From Clostridia bacterium (GTDB taxonomy: Bacteria; Bacillota; Clostridia; Oscillospirales; CAG-272), in contig JAFYOX010000053.1 of assembly GCA_017547755.1 (NCBI GenBank), forward strand, positions 1 to 55,173: DNA of 55,173 bases, read 5' to 3'. A program made the position numbers and the translations under genes. The stretch's first letter is position 1. The number at the start of each line of letters is the position of its first letter. The notes under the pieces were generated by a model, which saw only the letters and a list, made by a program, of their open reading frames with translations, did not search any database and was not told the origin of the DNA. Positions 17,042-25,913 of the stretch are shown here, in pieces.

Positions 17042-17584
17042 ATGAAAAAAGCTGTAAAGAATCAGGGAAAAATCGTCCATGCCTATCGTCTCGGCGATGC
17101 ATCCGAAACCGAACTCCGCCTGCTCAGGGAAGGACTTATCCGTATCCGCGAAGACAAAACCTATGAACTCTTCTCCCTCGAAGCAGTCAGCGGCTCCGGA
17201 GAAATCGCACGGAAAGGCGACTATTTCAAGCTCAGCGCAGACGGCCGCCCTTACCCGAACGCCAAGGATTTCTTTGAAGCCAACCACCGTTTTCTGGACG
17301 GCGATCGTTATGAACAGTATCCAAAGCCGCTGGAAGTCTGGTGTGCCGAAGACGGTCTCTGTCCCGAAATCCGGTTTCTGCAGGAACACAAAGGACTTGT
17401 GCTCGATCCGTCCGGAGGTGAAAAATATTTTTCCGCACCTCTGTGGGGAACCGTTCTTTCCGCCGCCGCGGACGCCGTGATCGTTTTCTACAGCATCACA
17501 AGAAACGATGACGGCACGATTGCCGACGCGGATTTCAATTTTGTTTCGCGTGAGGAATTCGACCGTACCTATTCGCGGCTGTAA
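17042..17584 (+). CDS. small conserved-looking protein, PGDYG-like
   Basis: The product has 180 residues, is soluble and has no signal peptide. The sequence around residues 50-95 (ARKGDYFKL...GRPYPNAKDFF...YEQYPKP) looks like proteins with a KGDY/PGDYG-type core that I recall as an uncharacterised domain; I cannot name a reaction. ATG follows GAAAGGAC. It forms its own unit but has the same promoter motif as the Hsp70, SprT-like and kinase operons, so it should belong to the same response. Base usage is like its neighbours. Confidence 0.55.
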   Translation: MKKAVKNQGKIVHAYRLGDASETELRLLREGLIRIREDKTYELFSLEAVSGSGEIARKGDYFKLSADGRPYPNAKDFFEANHRFLDGDRYEQYPKPLEVWCAEDGLCPEIRFLQEHKGLVLDPSGGEKYFSAPLWGTVLSAAADAVIVFYSITRNDDGTIADADFNFVSREEFDRTYSRL

Positions 17585-17636
17585 CAGCACTCCTGTCCGC
17601 AGGCTGCAGCCTTTCCTCCCGCCGGCACATGAGACA

Positions 17637-17665
17637 TTGCAAATATTGCAGAATTATGATATAAT
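17637..17665 (+). promoter_or_regulatory. sigma-A type promoter
   Basis: TTGCAA (17637-17642), 17 bp, TATAAT (17660-17665). It precedes the two-gene unit ending in the kinase-CARF protein. The shared 16-bp motif is absent, so this unit is controlled differently from its neighbours. Confidence 0.7.
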
Positions 17666-17698
17666 TCACCCATAGATACCCAAGGGAGGATGTTCGTC

Positions 17699-19243
17699 AT
17701 GGCACAGTCTCTGCGTGATATAATAAAAACAAACCTCGATGTTCCGGTCCGGAACATTTTTGACACCAATTACAGCAGCGATGCTCTCATCAATGCCGCT
17801 GCCGCACAATACGCCAAATTCGAGGGAAAAGATATCTCTAAATTTGTTCCGGCACGAAAAACAGAAAAACTCTGGGAATGGTATTCCGGCCGGTATCCGT
17901 CTGCGAAAGCCGAAACTTCCGCGGACAGGGCAAACAGCCGGAACGTCAGCCGGACAACTTCGGAAGACACCTATGATTTTCATATTCCATACAAAGCGGA
18001 ATCGTTCAAACGCAATCTTCTCGGCACAACGTTTCCGAGTTCGGAATTTATCCAGCATATCTGTGCCGCCTTCTTTATCGGCCGCGAAACCTGCAATCAA
18101 CTTCTGACCACCTACGGATACCTTCCCCTCCACGAGAAAAATCTCCATAATCTGGCTGTCTACTCCGTTTTGTCAAACATCGATACCCTGGGCGGCAATC
18201 CGCTGGAGCTGATCCGGAACCGGTATTTCAAGGCGCGGGAAATTCTGATAGAGATCTGCGGCAATGATCCGATCGTTATGCAGACGATTGAGACGCTGCT
18301 GCTCGCCGAAGAACTGGGGGCCCGGCCGGATTTCACGGAAGAGCACTATCTGAACTATGTACGAAAAAACGCCGTCTATCTGACCCGCAGACACAGCGCG
18401 CTTCTGAAAGAACACAGCCGGCTGGTAAATGTCTTTCAGGATCTGTACGACATCCGCAGGAAAATGCCTCTGAATACCCGATGGTCCGAAACGGAAGGTG
18501 TGTACAGTCTGTTCTCCTTTGTCACGCTCTTCTGTCTGAACCTTCAATATAATAATTTCAAGGACCGCCTGATCAAGGAGATCCGTAAAGACGGCGAAGT
18601 CATGGAACGTGCAAACCGTCATCCTACCAGAGAAATCATGATCCTGCTGTGGCTGTATGAGGAATTTTTCCGCAACAGTCCGCCGATCCTGTGTCCGCCG
18701 AAATATGCCTCCGTTTTTCCGAAAGAATACCGCACAGTGCGTACGATCTCTCCGGACGAAACAAAAACCGAACTGGATATCCACCGGCTTCTCTTCGGAA
18801 CCGCACCTTCCCGCGGAAGCAGAAAAATACGCTACAACAGAAATCCGTATACCGCGAACGTGCATTTTGACGGTCCCGAAGCGCATCGCCTGATCAACGA
18901 AAAACTGAAAAACTACGGCTACAACCCGCTCACTCTCAACTGCAAATTTGACCTGCTGATCATGAAATTTTTCTCGCTGAAAATTTATCAGTTCTGGGAC
19001 AGCGGTACCGCGGAATATTCCTGCGATTTTTTTGAAGAACAGCAAATCCTGCTGAGAGATGATCCGGATTTTTCCGATGCTGTCTTCGCGTATGAAGAAT
19101 ATCGTGTTCCGCTCGCACTCTCCATGTTCTTCAAAATCCTCGGTTATGCCCGGAAGATGGGAGAATCGCTCTCCGGAGAAAAAAATCCAAAGAAGCATCC
19201 GCGGGAATTTCTGCTTGAATGCCGATTGAACAGCCAGATCTGA
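17699..19243 (+). CDS. unknown protein with HTH-like segment, partner of the kinase-CARF protein
   Basis: The product has 514 residues. I do not recognise the family as a whole. After a low-complexity Ser/Arg-rich stretch (about 75-95), a segment at about 120-160 (FIGRETCNQLLTTYGYLPL then an N-LAVYSVL helix) has the pattern of helix-turn-helix-like domains of XRE-type proteins, in which a 'LL..aGY.PL' stretch follows the helices. The rest is predicted all-helical with many charged residues. The start at 17699 has GGGAGGA eight bases before it; the ATG nine bases up overlaps that site. The next gene starts 14 bp after this stop, so both form one operon, and this protein could be a regulator, adaptor or substrate of the kinase-CARF protein. 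Confidence 0.55.
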   Translation: MAQSLRDIIKTNLDVPVRNIFDTNYSSDALINAAAAQYAKFEGKDISKFVPARKTEKLWEWYSGRYPSAKAETSADRANSRNVSRTTSEDTYDFHIPYKAESFKRNLLGTTFPSSEFIQHICAAFFIGRETCNQLLTTYGYLPLHEKNLHNLAVYSVLSNIDTLGGNPLELIRNRYFKAREILIEICGNDPIVMQTIETLLLAEELGARPDFTEEHYLNYVRKNAVYLTRRHSALLKEHSRLVNVFQDLYDIRRKMPLNTRWSETEGVYSLFSFVTLFCLNLQYNNFKDRLIKEIRKDGEVMERANRHPTREIMILLWLYEEFFRNSPPILCPPKYASVFPKEYRTVRTISPDETKTELDIHRLLFGTAPSRGSRKIRYNRNPYTANVHFDGPEAHRLINEKLKNYGYNPLTLNCKFDLLIMKFFSLKIYQFWDSGTAEYSCDFFEEQQILLRDDPDFSDAVFAYEEYRVPLALSMFFKILGYARKMGESLSGEKNPKKHPREFLLECRLNSQI

Positions 19244-19257
19244 AAGGTGGTTATCCT

Positions 19258-22200
19258 ATGTATTTTGATAACAATGACCTGCGAACTCCATTAAAAAACG
19301 GTACTTCCGTTGTTCTTGCCGATGAGAAAAAGAAGATCCGCACCGAATATATTATCGATTCTCTCGCAGGCTCCGGCGGTTTTGCAATGATGTACATTGC
19401 CCACGAAAAAAATAACCCTCAGCACTTTACGGCACTGAAGGAACTCTACCCGCGCACTCTGAACAACGCCATCGCGGAACGCCTGGAAAACGATAAAATT
19501 GTGATCTACAATCCCCTGACAGAATCGGATGAACAGGACAATCCGGAAATCTGGGAACAGATCGAACCGTATTTCGAACGGGAAGTACGGCTGACACGCC
19601 GCGCAGCCGCCGTATACGATTCCAACGGCAGAGTTCTTCCGCAGAACAATCCCGATATTTTTGGAATTCAGGGCCCCTATACGGCGGAAAACGGGAACCG
19701 CTACATCGTCATCGATACCCGCAGCGGAAAATCTATGCAGCAGTTTATTGACAACGGATGGGAAAGTACGGCGGACAAAGGAAAATTCCGGAACAATCTT
19801 CTGGGAGAAGTTCTTGAAATTCTCCGGAAAGTCACACAGAGACTGACGTTCCTGCACGGAGACCACCGGATGTATCATCTTGACCTTTCTCCTGCCAATA
19901 TTTATGTCAGTTATATCAACGGCGGTCTGGACGTGGATCCCATCATCATTGACTACGGCAGTGCCTACGACCGGAACGATCCGCAGGAGTCCGCCGCGCA
20001 CCGTTTCACCTGCAACCCCTATTCCGCACCGGAAATCACTGCGCTTGCCGAACTGAACGATCTGAATGCCGGATACACGATCGATGTGACTTCGGATACC
20101 TACAATCTCGCCGCGATCCTCTTTTACGCGGTTTTCGGCGAAGTATACACCATCGATAAAATTTACGATACTTCCTGGAAGCAGCAGCTTTATACCCTGT
20201 ATCCGGATAATGTATATGAGAATTTTGCGGAGCAGCTGAACGATTTCTTTGACAAGGGACTTTCCTCCGATCAGCGGGAACGTTATGTCACCATACAGCC
20301 CTATTTCGAACGGAAACAGAATTCCCTGTTCGATGCACTGACCGAACTTCAGGAAAAATACAAACAGAAAGAGGCTGATATTCTCAGCAGAATGCCGCCG
20401 GATGAACTGATGTCCTATCTGCTTCTGGACAAGTATCCGCTGTACCGGTACTGCAGCAATGACGGCGATCTCCATGTTCTCTGTCTCGGAAGCGGCTCCT
20501 TTGTCACAAGCATGATCCGTTCCATCCTCGGCACCGGACAGATGATCGGCAGAAAACTGTATATTCACGTCGTTTCCGGCAATGCGGCTTCCTATCGTGA
20601 CCATCTGCTTTCCAAAGCCCCGCTGCTTGAAAACTATGCGGACTTCGGCGACGGATCTCCCGTACCGGAGAACGTATATGTTTCCTTTTCCTTTGAAACC
20701 GTATCGGATTTTGCAGACGAGGAAACCTGCCGCAGGATCGCAGAAAAATACGGCGAAAAAAGCCGCTATGTGATCATTTCGCTCGGTGCGAACAACAGCA
20801 ATATCACGCTCGCACGCCGTTTTGCCGGTGAAATCGGGAATATTTCATCCGAAAACACCATTATTCATTACTATATGGCAGAGGATTCGGCACAGAATAT
20901 CCGTGCGGATCTTGACACTTCCGCAATCCCACCGCATGTGACGATCCAGCCGTTCGGAAACCGTCTTTCCTCCTTCAGCAAAGACGTACACAAGCTGGGC
21001 AGAAAAGCCTTCCGTCTCCATTATCTGTATGAAAAAATATACAATTCCAGTGCGGCAAAAAGTCAGGCGCTGAAAAAATTCCTTGCCGATGATTACAGCC
21101 AGCGCTCCTCTGCTGCCGCCGCAGTCCATATTGACTATAAGCTCGCCAGCCTCGGCATCTCCGTCGCCGAACCGAAAAGCACACAGCGTTCAGCGGCTTC
21201 CCGGCAGTCCAGGATCATCGAACAATACCGCCGCTGCCTGCGGGATCCCGTACAGTACGGAAAACTCCTGCAGCTGGAACACACGCGGTGGATGTTCTTT
21301 ATGATCGCCGACGGATATCGTCTTCCGAGTGCGCAGGATCATGAACGCTACAGTTTCAAAACGGTCAGCAAAGTCTTCAACAAAGCTTTCAAATGTACGG
21401 ATAAAAGCATAAAACTGCACCATTGTCTGGTTCCCTGCAGTGCAAACGGGATCTGTCTGCCGCAGGATCACGGAGAATGGAACAGGTATACCTGCAAAAA
21501 TGAAATCGATGCGTCCGATTACGATGCTCTGGACAAAATGTCTCTTTATGTCCATATGCTCGCCGGCGAACGCATCCGACGATCTTCCACCGGCGTCCGT
21601 ATCCTCAGCCTCGTCGAAAACGACCTCAGGGAAATGCTGTATATCGCGCCTGAAAACGAATCGCTGAAGAAAGAATTCGAATCCTTCCTTGAATGGATCC
21701 GTCAGGTTCTGAAGGGCACTTCCCCGAAGGAACAGAAAGCAAGATTCATCCGTCTGCAGGAACAGTTTTCGCTGAATGAGATTGATATCACAGACATCGC
21801 AAAAAAAATTTCCGACGAACTGGCTGTGTTCGCGGAATATCATTCCTACAAGGATTATAAGGAACCCGACAAAGCGATCATCGATCACCTGCTGTGGGTA
21901 AAGTTTGCCGAAGACTTTGTAATGCTCAAAGCCAAAACCCCGTCGGTTCTCTCCGATATTGCCGCTCCGCTGGTCATCGAGCCGCGGAAGCTGATATATC
22001 TCGGAACAGAACCGCAGGAAACGCTGACCTCCTTTTTCAGAAATCACGGAAACAACACCGACGTATCTTATGAAAAATGTTCCTTTGAACGGCTGGATAC
22101 GGTTACGGATACACTGTCCCGCCTGATCCGCGCCGCTTCCGGTCAGACGTGCATCATCGATGTCACCGATGCACATCCGCTTTTCACTGCAGCGGCTGTC

Positions 22201-23436
22201 ATGCTTGCTTCGAAAGACAAGAAAATCGGGGTGATTTCCTGCGATACAACGGATTTTTCCATTATCAATATTATGAATTACCCCTGTGCGGCAATCCATC
22301 GCCTGAACACCTCCGTTTCCGCAGGTGAAATCTTCGGGCTGTACGGCGCGCAGGAAAAATCGGGTACGGAAAACTATATGTACCGTCTCGGCAGCGATAT
22401 GGATAATCTCTGGGACTTCTACCGGAAATACCGCACCGACTGGGAAATGATCTCCGCCTTTTTCATGGAATATGCCAAAGGCTCTTCCGAGGTCCATGTT
22501 TCCGGATTCCCGGTTCCGGCGAATCCGGAGATTCCATGGAAAACTTACCGTCGTTCCGGTTCCTCCGAATTATATCGTATCACGGGAATCGAGGAAATTC
22601 TCGGCAGACTGCAGGATGTCGGCCTGATCCGGAAGCTTGTTCTGCAGGAAACGGAAGCATACAGCAATCTTTCCTTTGAATATCCGGTCGGGAACGAAGC
22701 CGCATCCGGCTGTCTTATAACGCAGCTCGACGATCTTCTGACCAATCTTGGAAATCTGAAGCTGAAATACAGGATCACGCCGAAATCCGCCGGGGTATAT
22801 GATATTGATATTGCAAGCGGTGTTCAGGTATCGCGGCATTTCAAAACCGATACGTTCCGAAATATCTGCGGCAAAAAGGAATTCCGGCTCCGGAACATGG
22901 AGGATCCTCTCAGGGAACTGGAAAAACTCGGAATCATCTCTTCCCTTACGTTCGATCATGCGGACGTCTCCTGTTTTGTCAGCTTTATTTACAGCAGCCG
23001 TGCTGTCCGGGACTGTCTGACCACCGCCGGAAATATTCTGGAGGCATACGTCTGGCATACGGCGGAAAGAACCGGGTATTTTGACAGTCTGCAGGCAAAC
23101 TTCTCCTTCCGGTGGCATGATTCTTCCGTCAGCAACGAGCTGGACATCATCCTTACCAAAGGGCTGACCACCCTGGTGTGTTCCTGCAAAACCGCCGGAC
23201 TCTGCAGAGAGCATCTGTATGAGATCTCGGATCTGACCCGCCGGTTCTCCGTGAACAGCAAGCCGGTGATCATTTACTCCTCGGATAAAGCGATGGAAAA
23301 CGGCAAAACTTCGGACACCACCGACGCCGTCCGGGAACGCGCACGCGAAATGGGCATTTATCTGATCGACCGCGATATCCTTGACGGAAATCTCGGAGAA
23401 GAACTGCGCCGGATTGCCGAAGAACGCCCGGAATAA
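19258..23436 (+). CDS. kinase-Rossmann-RyR-CARF-nuclease fusion protein
   Basis: The product has 1392 residues. A kinase domain (about 25-330) has GSGGF (38-42), K61 in ALKELYP, HLDLSPAN (D209, N214; HLD not HRD), DYG (D232) and APE (257-259). A Rossmann-like domain (about 405-580) has LGSGSF (410-415) and SLGANN. A RyR-like segment has LEHTRW with GY nearby (674-687). The C-terminal 490 residues match DUF1887/Card1 proteins: a CARF-like Rossmann fold (about 910-1000, IIDVTDAH), a winged-helix-like part, then a PD-(D/E)XK-like nuclease with LEAYVW (E1262), NELD (D1296) and CSCKT (K1311). The Glu of the family's ECK is Ser1309. Start has AAGGTGG upstream. The domain order is read from motifs; a nucleotide-triggered effector role is inferred. 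Confidence 0.7.
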   Translation: MYFDNNDLRTPLKNGTSVVLADEKKKIRTEYIIDSLAGSGGFAMMYIAHEKNNPQHFTALKELYPRTLNNAIAERLENDKIVIYNPLTESDEQDNPEIWEQIEPYFEREVRLTRRAAAVYDSNGRVLPQNNPDIFGIQGPYTAENGNRYIVIDTRSGKSMQQFIDNGWESTADKGKFRNNLLGEVLEILRKVTQRLTFLHGDHRMYHLDLSPANIYVSYINGGLDVDPIIIDYGSAYDRNDPQESAAHRFTCNPYSAPEITALAELNDLNAGYTIDVTSDTYNLAAILFYAVFGEVYTIDKIYDTSWKQQLYTLYPDNVYENFAEQLNDFFDKGLSSDQRERYVTIQPYFERKQNSLFDALTELQEKYKQKEADILSRMPPDELMSYLLLDKYPLYRYCSNDGDLHVLCLGSGSFVTSMIRSILGTGQMIGRKLYIHVVSGNAASYRDHLLSKAPLLENYADFGDGSPVPENVYVSFSFETVSDFADEETCRRIAEKYGEKSRYVIISLGANNSNITLARRFAGEIGNISSENTIIHYYMAEDSAQNIRADLDTSAIPPHVTIQPFGNRLSSFSKDVHKLGRKAFRLHYLYEKIYNSSAAKSQALKKFLADDYSQRSSAAAAVHIDYKLASLGISVAEPKSTQRSAASRQSRIIEQYRRCLRDPVQYGKLLQLEHTRWMFFMIADGYRLPSAQDHERYSFKTVSKVFNKAFKCTDKSIKLHHCLVPCSANGICLPQDHGEWNRYTCKNEIDASDYDALDKMSLYVHMLAGERIRRSSTGVRILSLVENDLREMLYIAPENESLKKEFESFLEWIRQVLKGTSPKEQKARFIRLQEQFSLNEIDITDIAKKISDELAVFAEYHSYKDYKEPDKAIIDHLLWVKFAEDFVMLKAKTPSVLSDIAAPLVIEPRKLIYLGTEPQETLTSFFRNHGNNTDVSYEKCSFERLDTVTDTLSRLIRAASGQTCIIDVTDAHPLFTAAAVMLASKDKKIGVISCDTTDFSIINIMNYPCAAIHRLNTSVSAGEIFGLYGAQEKSGTENYMYRLGSDMDNLWDFYRKYRTDWEMISAFFMEYAKGSSEVHVSGFPVPANPEIPWKTYRRSGSSELYRITGIEEILGRLQDVGLIRKLVLQETEAYSNLSFEYPVGNEAASGCLITQLDDLLTNLGNLKLKYRITPKSAGVYDIDIASGVQVSRHFKTDTFRNICGKKEFRLRNMEDPLRELEKLGIISSLTFDHADVSCFVSFIYSSRAVRDCLTTAGNILEAYVWHTAERTGYFDSLQANFSFRWHDSSVSNELDIILTKGLTTLVCSCKTAGLCREHLYEISDLTRRFSVNSKPVIIYSSDKAMENGKTSDTTDAVRERAREMGIYLIDRDILDGNLGEELRRIAEERPE

Positions 23437-23444
23437 ACGAAACG

Positions 23445-23475
23445 AAAAAGGGGCTGTCGCAATAAGCCCCTTTTT
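23445..23475. terminator. bidirectional terminator, dispersed hairpin copy
   Basis: GGGGCT/AGCCCC arms (23450-23470) are flanked by AAAAA on the left and TTTTT on the right, so the hairpin can end both the kinase-CARF gene (plus) and the surface-protein gene (minus). It is the reverse complement of the hairpin at 114-134. Confidence 0.8.
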
Positions 23476-23488
23476 GTATGGTATGGAT

Positions 23489-24714
23489 TTACGCGTTGTG
23501 GTTCTTCTTCTTGCCGAAGAGGTTCAGTACGCAGAGACCGAGAACTGCTGCTGCGCTGCTGATGTACCAGAACATGGAGTCGCCGGTCAGCGGAACGGGT
23601 TCGTCCGGGATGTTGGTCAGCGGGATTTCTTCGTCAGGAATGTTGACGAGCGGGATTTCTTCGTCGGGAATTTCTACGATTTCCGGTTCTTCTTCAACCT
23701 TCAGCTTGAAGGTGAACTTTCTCTTGGTGGGTTCTTCCGGCTTGGGTTCGGGATCCTTGGGTTCCTTGGGTTCTTCGGTGGGTTCTTCCGGATCTTCCGT
23801 CGGATCTTCGGGATCTTCGGTGGGATCTTCGGGATCGATTTCCGGGTCGATTTCTTCGTACCAGTGACGTTCCGCTACTACATGGTTGTCTTCGTCCACG
23901 ACGAAGATCGAAGGTGAAATCGGAATTTTCACTGAGATGAAGACCGGTCAGAGTGTACACACCGTTTACCGCGGTAATGGTTTCCGCATTTCTTTCTTCG
24001 GTGTTTTCCCCTGCAAGACGACGGGTAACGACAACTTCTTCACCATTCTGCATGTAAGTGATGTGTACCAGCAGGTCGTCAGATTCCGGATCGGGTACAA
24101 ATTCCAGAGTAAAATTCAGTTCTGCTTCGTAAACATCGTTGTCTGCGTTGTCATTATAGTTTGCTTCAAAACCATCTGCCTTATCGCCGATCGTAAGGCT
24201 CAGATTATCGATATTGTTCTTTTCGTTGATAACGATCGTGGATTCCTGCTTTTCATTAAGATTAATCAGATATTCGTAAAGTGCTCTTGTTCTTGCCGCA
24301 CCGGCATAATCATTCTTACCGTTGAGGGAATCGCCGAGCGCGCTGCTTCCATAATAGACATCCCCGACAATCATACGGTCGGTACCGTCCAGGGCATGGT
24401 TAGAACCGTTTGCGTAGGACCAGATCGCCATCTGCGTAGCGTCGAATGCTTCGCCTTCGGTCAGAGCGTCGATTACTTCATCTGTCAGAACGCGGAGTCG
24501 TAATTTCTATCACAGATGAAGTAATCGCAGAAGTAACATCCGTTACTTCTGCGGTCACGGTCGTGGTGATCTCCGTCTTGGTTCCGTCTTCGTTTTCTGC
24601 GATTTCCGTTTCACTTCCGGAAACAACTTCTTCTGCGAACGTCGGAAGGGTTGCGCCTGCAAACATATTGGCTGCGAGAAGCAGAACAAGCAGTTTCTTA
24701 AGATTGTTTTTCAT
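23489..24714 (-). pseudogene. broken thioester (TQXA) surface protein with cell-wall sorting signal
   Basis: Three frames together give one surface protein. Part 1 (24714-24478) starts with a signal peptide (KKLLVLLLAANMFAGATL) and stops after about 78 codons. Part 2, in another frame, continues with LTDEVIDALTEG and FDATQMAIWSY, the Gln half of a TQXA thioester domain, then a beta-type domain. A second frame change near 23900 leads to part 3, with an acidic Pro/Glu repeat (PTEDPEDPTEDPE), PDEEIPLTNIPDE repeats, VPLTGDS as sorting motif, a membrane helix and KKK. The expected thioester Cys and about 60-80 residues before LTDE are missing. This suggests a deletion at the inverted repeat (24470-24527) or an assembly fault. 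A TATAAT (24782-24777, minus) lies upstream. Confidence 0.75.
24470..24527. repeat. perfect 16-bp inverted repeat at the break of the surface-protein gene
   Basis: CGATTACTTCATCTGT (24470-24485) and its exact complement ACAGATGAAGTAATCG (24512-24527) flank 26 bp. The first frame break of the surface protein and its missing thioester half fall here. Confidence 0.85.
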
Positions 24715-24860
24715 CGCTCTATATCTCCGTTCATTAGCTGTCGGTTTGTTTTTGTGTTTCTCTCTTTGTTGGCACTATTATATCACGCAGGTGTTACGGA
24801 AAGAGTTACATTTTCGGTTTTTTTGCTTCATTTTTTCAATCGGCAGCAGGATCTTTGCGC

Positions 24861-24898
24861 AAAAAAATACTCCCCTGGGTCCAAGGGGAGCGTTTTTT
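24861..24898. terminator. bidirectional terminator
   Basis: CTCCCC and GGGGAG arms sit between seven A on the left and six T on the right. It lies 19 bp after the stop of the NagB-like gene (minus) and can serve it. Confidence 0.75.
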
Positions 24899-24916
24899 AT
24901 AAAATTATGCCGGAAT

Positions 24917-25666
24917 TCAGATCCCGGTCGTGTCGCAGATCAGCTTTGCGGAATTGTAATCGAGGAAGAGATTCCAGTCGGCGTGGGTCTTCAGCGCCGT
25001 CGCGGGAACCCTGTTGGTGAGAGGCTTCTGCATGGTATTGAAGATCGCTTCCGCCTTGACTGCGTGCGGAACCACGGAAACGATGCACTTCGCGCGCAGG
25101 ATCTCCTTCACGGTCATGGAGATCGCCTGCTTCGGAACGGCGTCCAGATTTTCGAACCAGCCTTCGCCGAGCTGCTGTCTGCGGCAGCGTTCGTCGAGAT
25201 CGACCACGTGGTACGCCGCTTCGGTCTCAAAATCCGCCGGCGGATCGTTGAACGCGATGTGACCGTTTTCGCCGATGCCGATGATGCCCACGTCAACGGG
25301 AGTCTCACGGATCTTTTCGGTGAGATATGCAATGTTCGCTTCCACGTCGCCTTCGCCGTCCACGAAATACACCGCCTTCATCTTTGCCGGAAGCAGTTCA
25401 ATGAAGCGTTCGGTCAGGTACTTGCGGAAGGACGCGATATGCGTCACGGGCATTCCGATGTACTCGTCCAGATGGAACATTTCCACCTTCGTCCAGTCCA
25501 CATCGAGGGTAACGAGCTTCCGGAACATTTCAAACTGGGATGCGCCGGTGGATACGCAGATGCGGGCGTATCCCTGTGCGGCGATCGCTTCGTTGATCTT
25601 CTGCGCGATGAATTCTGCGGCAGCCGCACCGTTCGCGGCTGCGTTTGCGTGAATCTGAATTTTCAT
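24917..25666 (-). CDS. nagB: glucosamine-6-phosphate deaminase-like protein
   Basis: The 249-residue protein has NagB-family motifs FHLDEY (D67, E68) and IGENGHIAFND (H136, D141). NagB converts glucosamine-6-phosphate to fructose-6-phosphate and ammonia. This fits with the nearby GH20 hexosaminidase, which would release N-acetylglucosamine; no deacetylase gene (nagA) is in the window. Length is that of the family. It diverges from the DUF4091/GH20/GH2 operon, with 247 bp between. The ATG follows AAAGGAGA. Symbol given by family; some paralogues act on other amino-sugar or sugar phosphates. Confidence 0.75.
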   Translation of the reverse strand: MKIQIHANAAANGAAAAEFIAQKINEAIAAQGYARICVSTGASQFEMFRKLVTLDVDWTKVEMFHLDEYIGMPVTHIASFRKYLTERFIELLPAKMKAVYFVDGEGDVEANIAYLTEKIRETPVDVGIIGIGENGHIAFNDPPADFETEAAYHVVDLDERCRRQQLGEGWFENLDAVPKQAISMTVKEILRAKCIVSVVPHAVKAEAIFNTMQKPLTNRVPATALKTHADWNLFLDYNSAKLICDTTGI

Positions 25667-25836
25667 GGGAGTTCTCCTTTATATATAAATGAAGTATACG
25701 GCAATTTTCTGTACGGTTCCGGGATTTTATCGCGGTATCTGCCGATATCATAGCACGTTTTTTCGCCGGTGTCAATGAAAAACAAGGTTCTCCGCATCCG
25801 GAATGCACAAAAAATCCCGGCAATCCGCGGAATAAT

Positions 25837-25865
25837 TTGCATTTTTCACCGGAATATGCTATACT
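25837..25865 (+). promoter_or_regulatory. sigma-A promoter of the glycosidase operon
   Basis: TTGCAT (25837-25842), 17 bp, TATACT (25860-25865), before the DUF4091 gene. Confidence 0.7.
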
Positions 25866-25913
25866 GATGCCAACAACAATTTCACGCATACTGCAAAACA
25901 GAAAGGATCCTCT

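Noticed and set aside
19258-23436. CRISPR type III association of the CARF-nuclease protein
   Set aside because: No direct-repeat array and no Cas10, Csm or Cmr gene was seen in the window, so CRISPR dependence is not supported here.
23489-24480. Programmed ribosomal frameshifting in the surface-protein gene
   Set aside because: No slippery heptamer is present at either break, and part of the thioester domain is missing, which frameshifting cannot explain.
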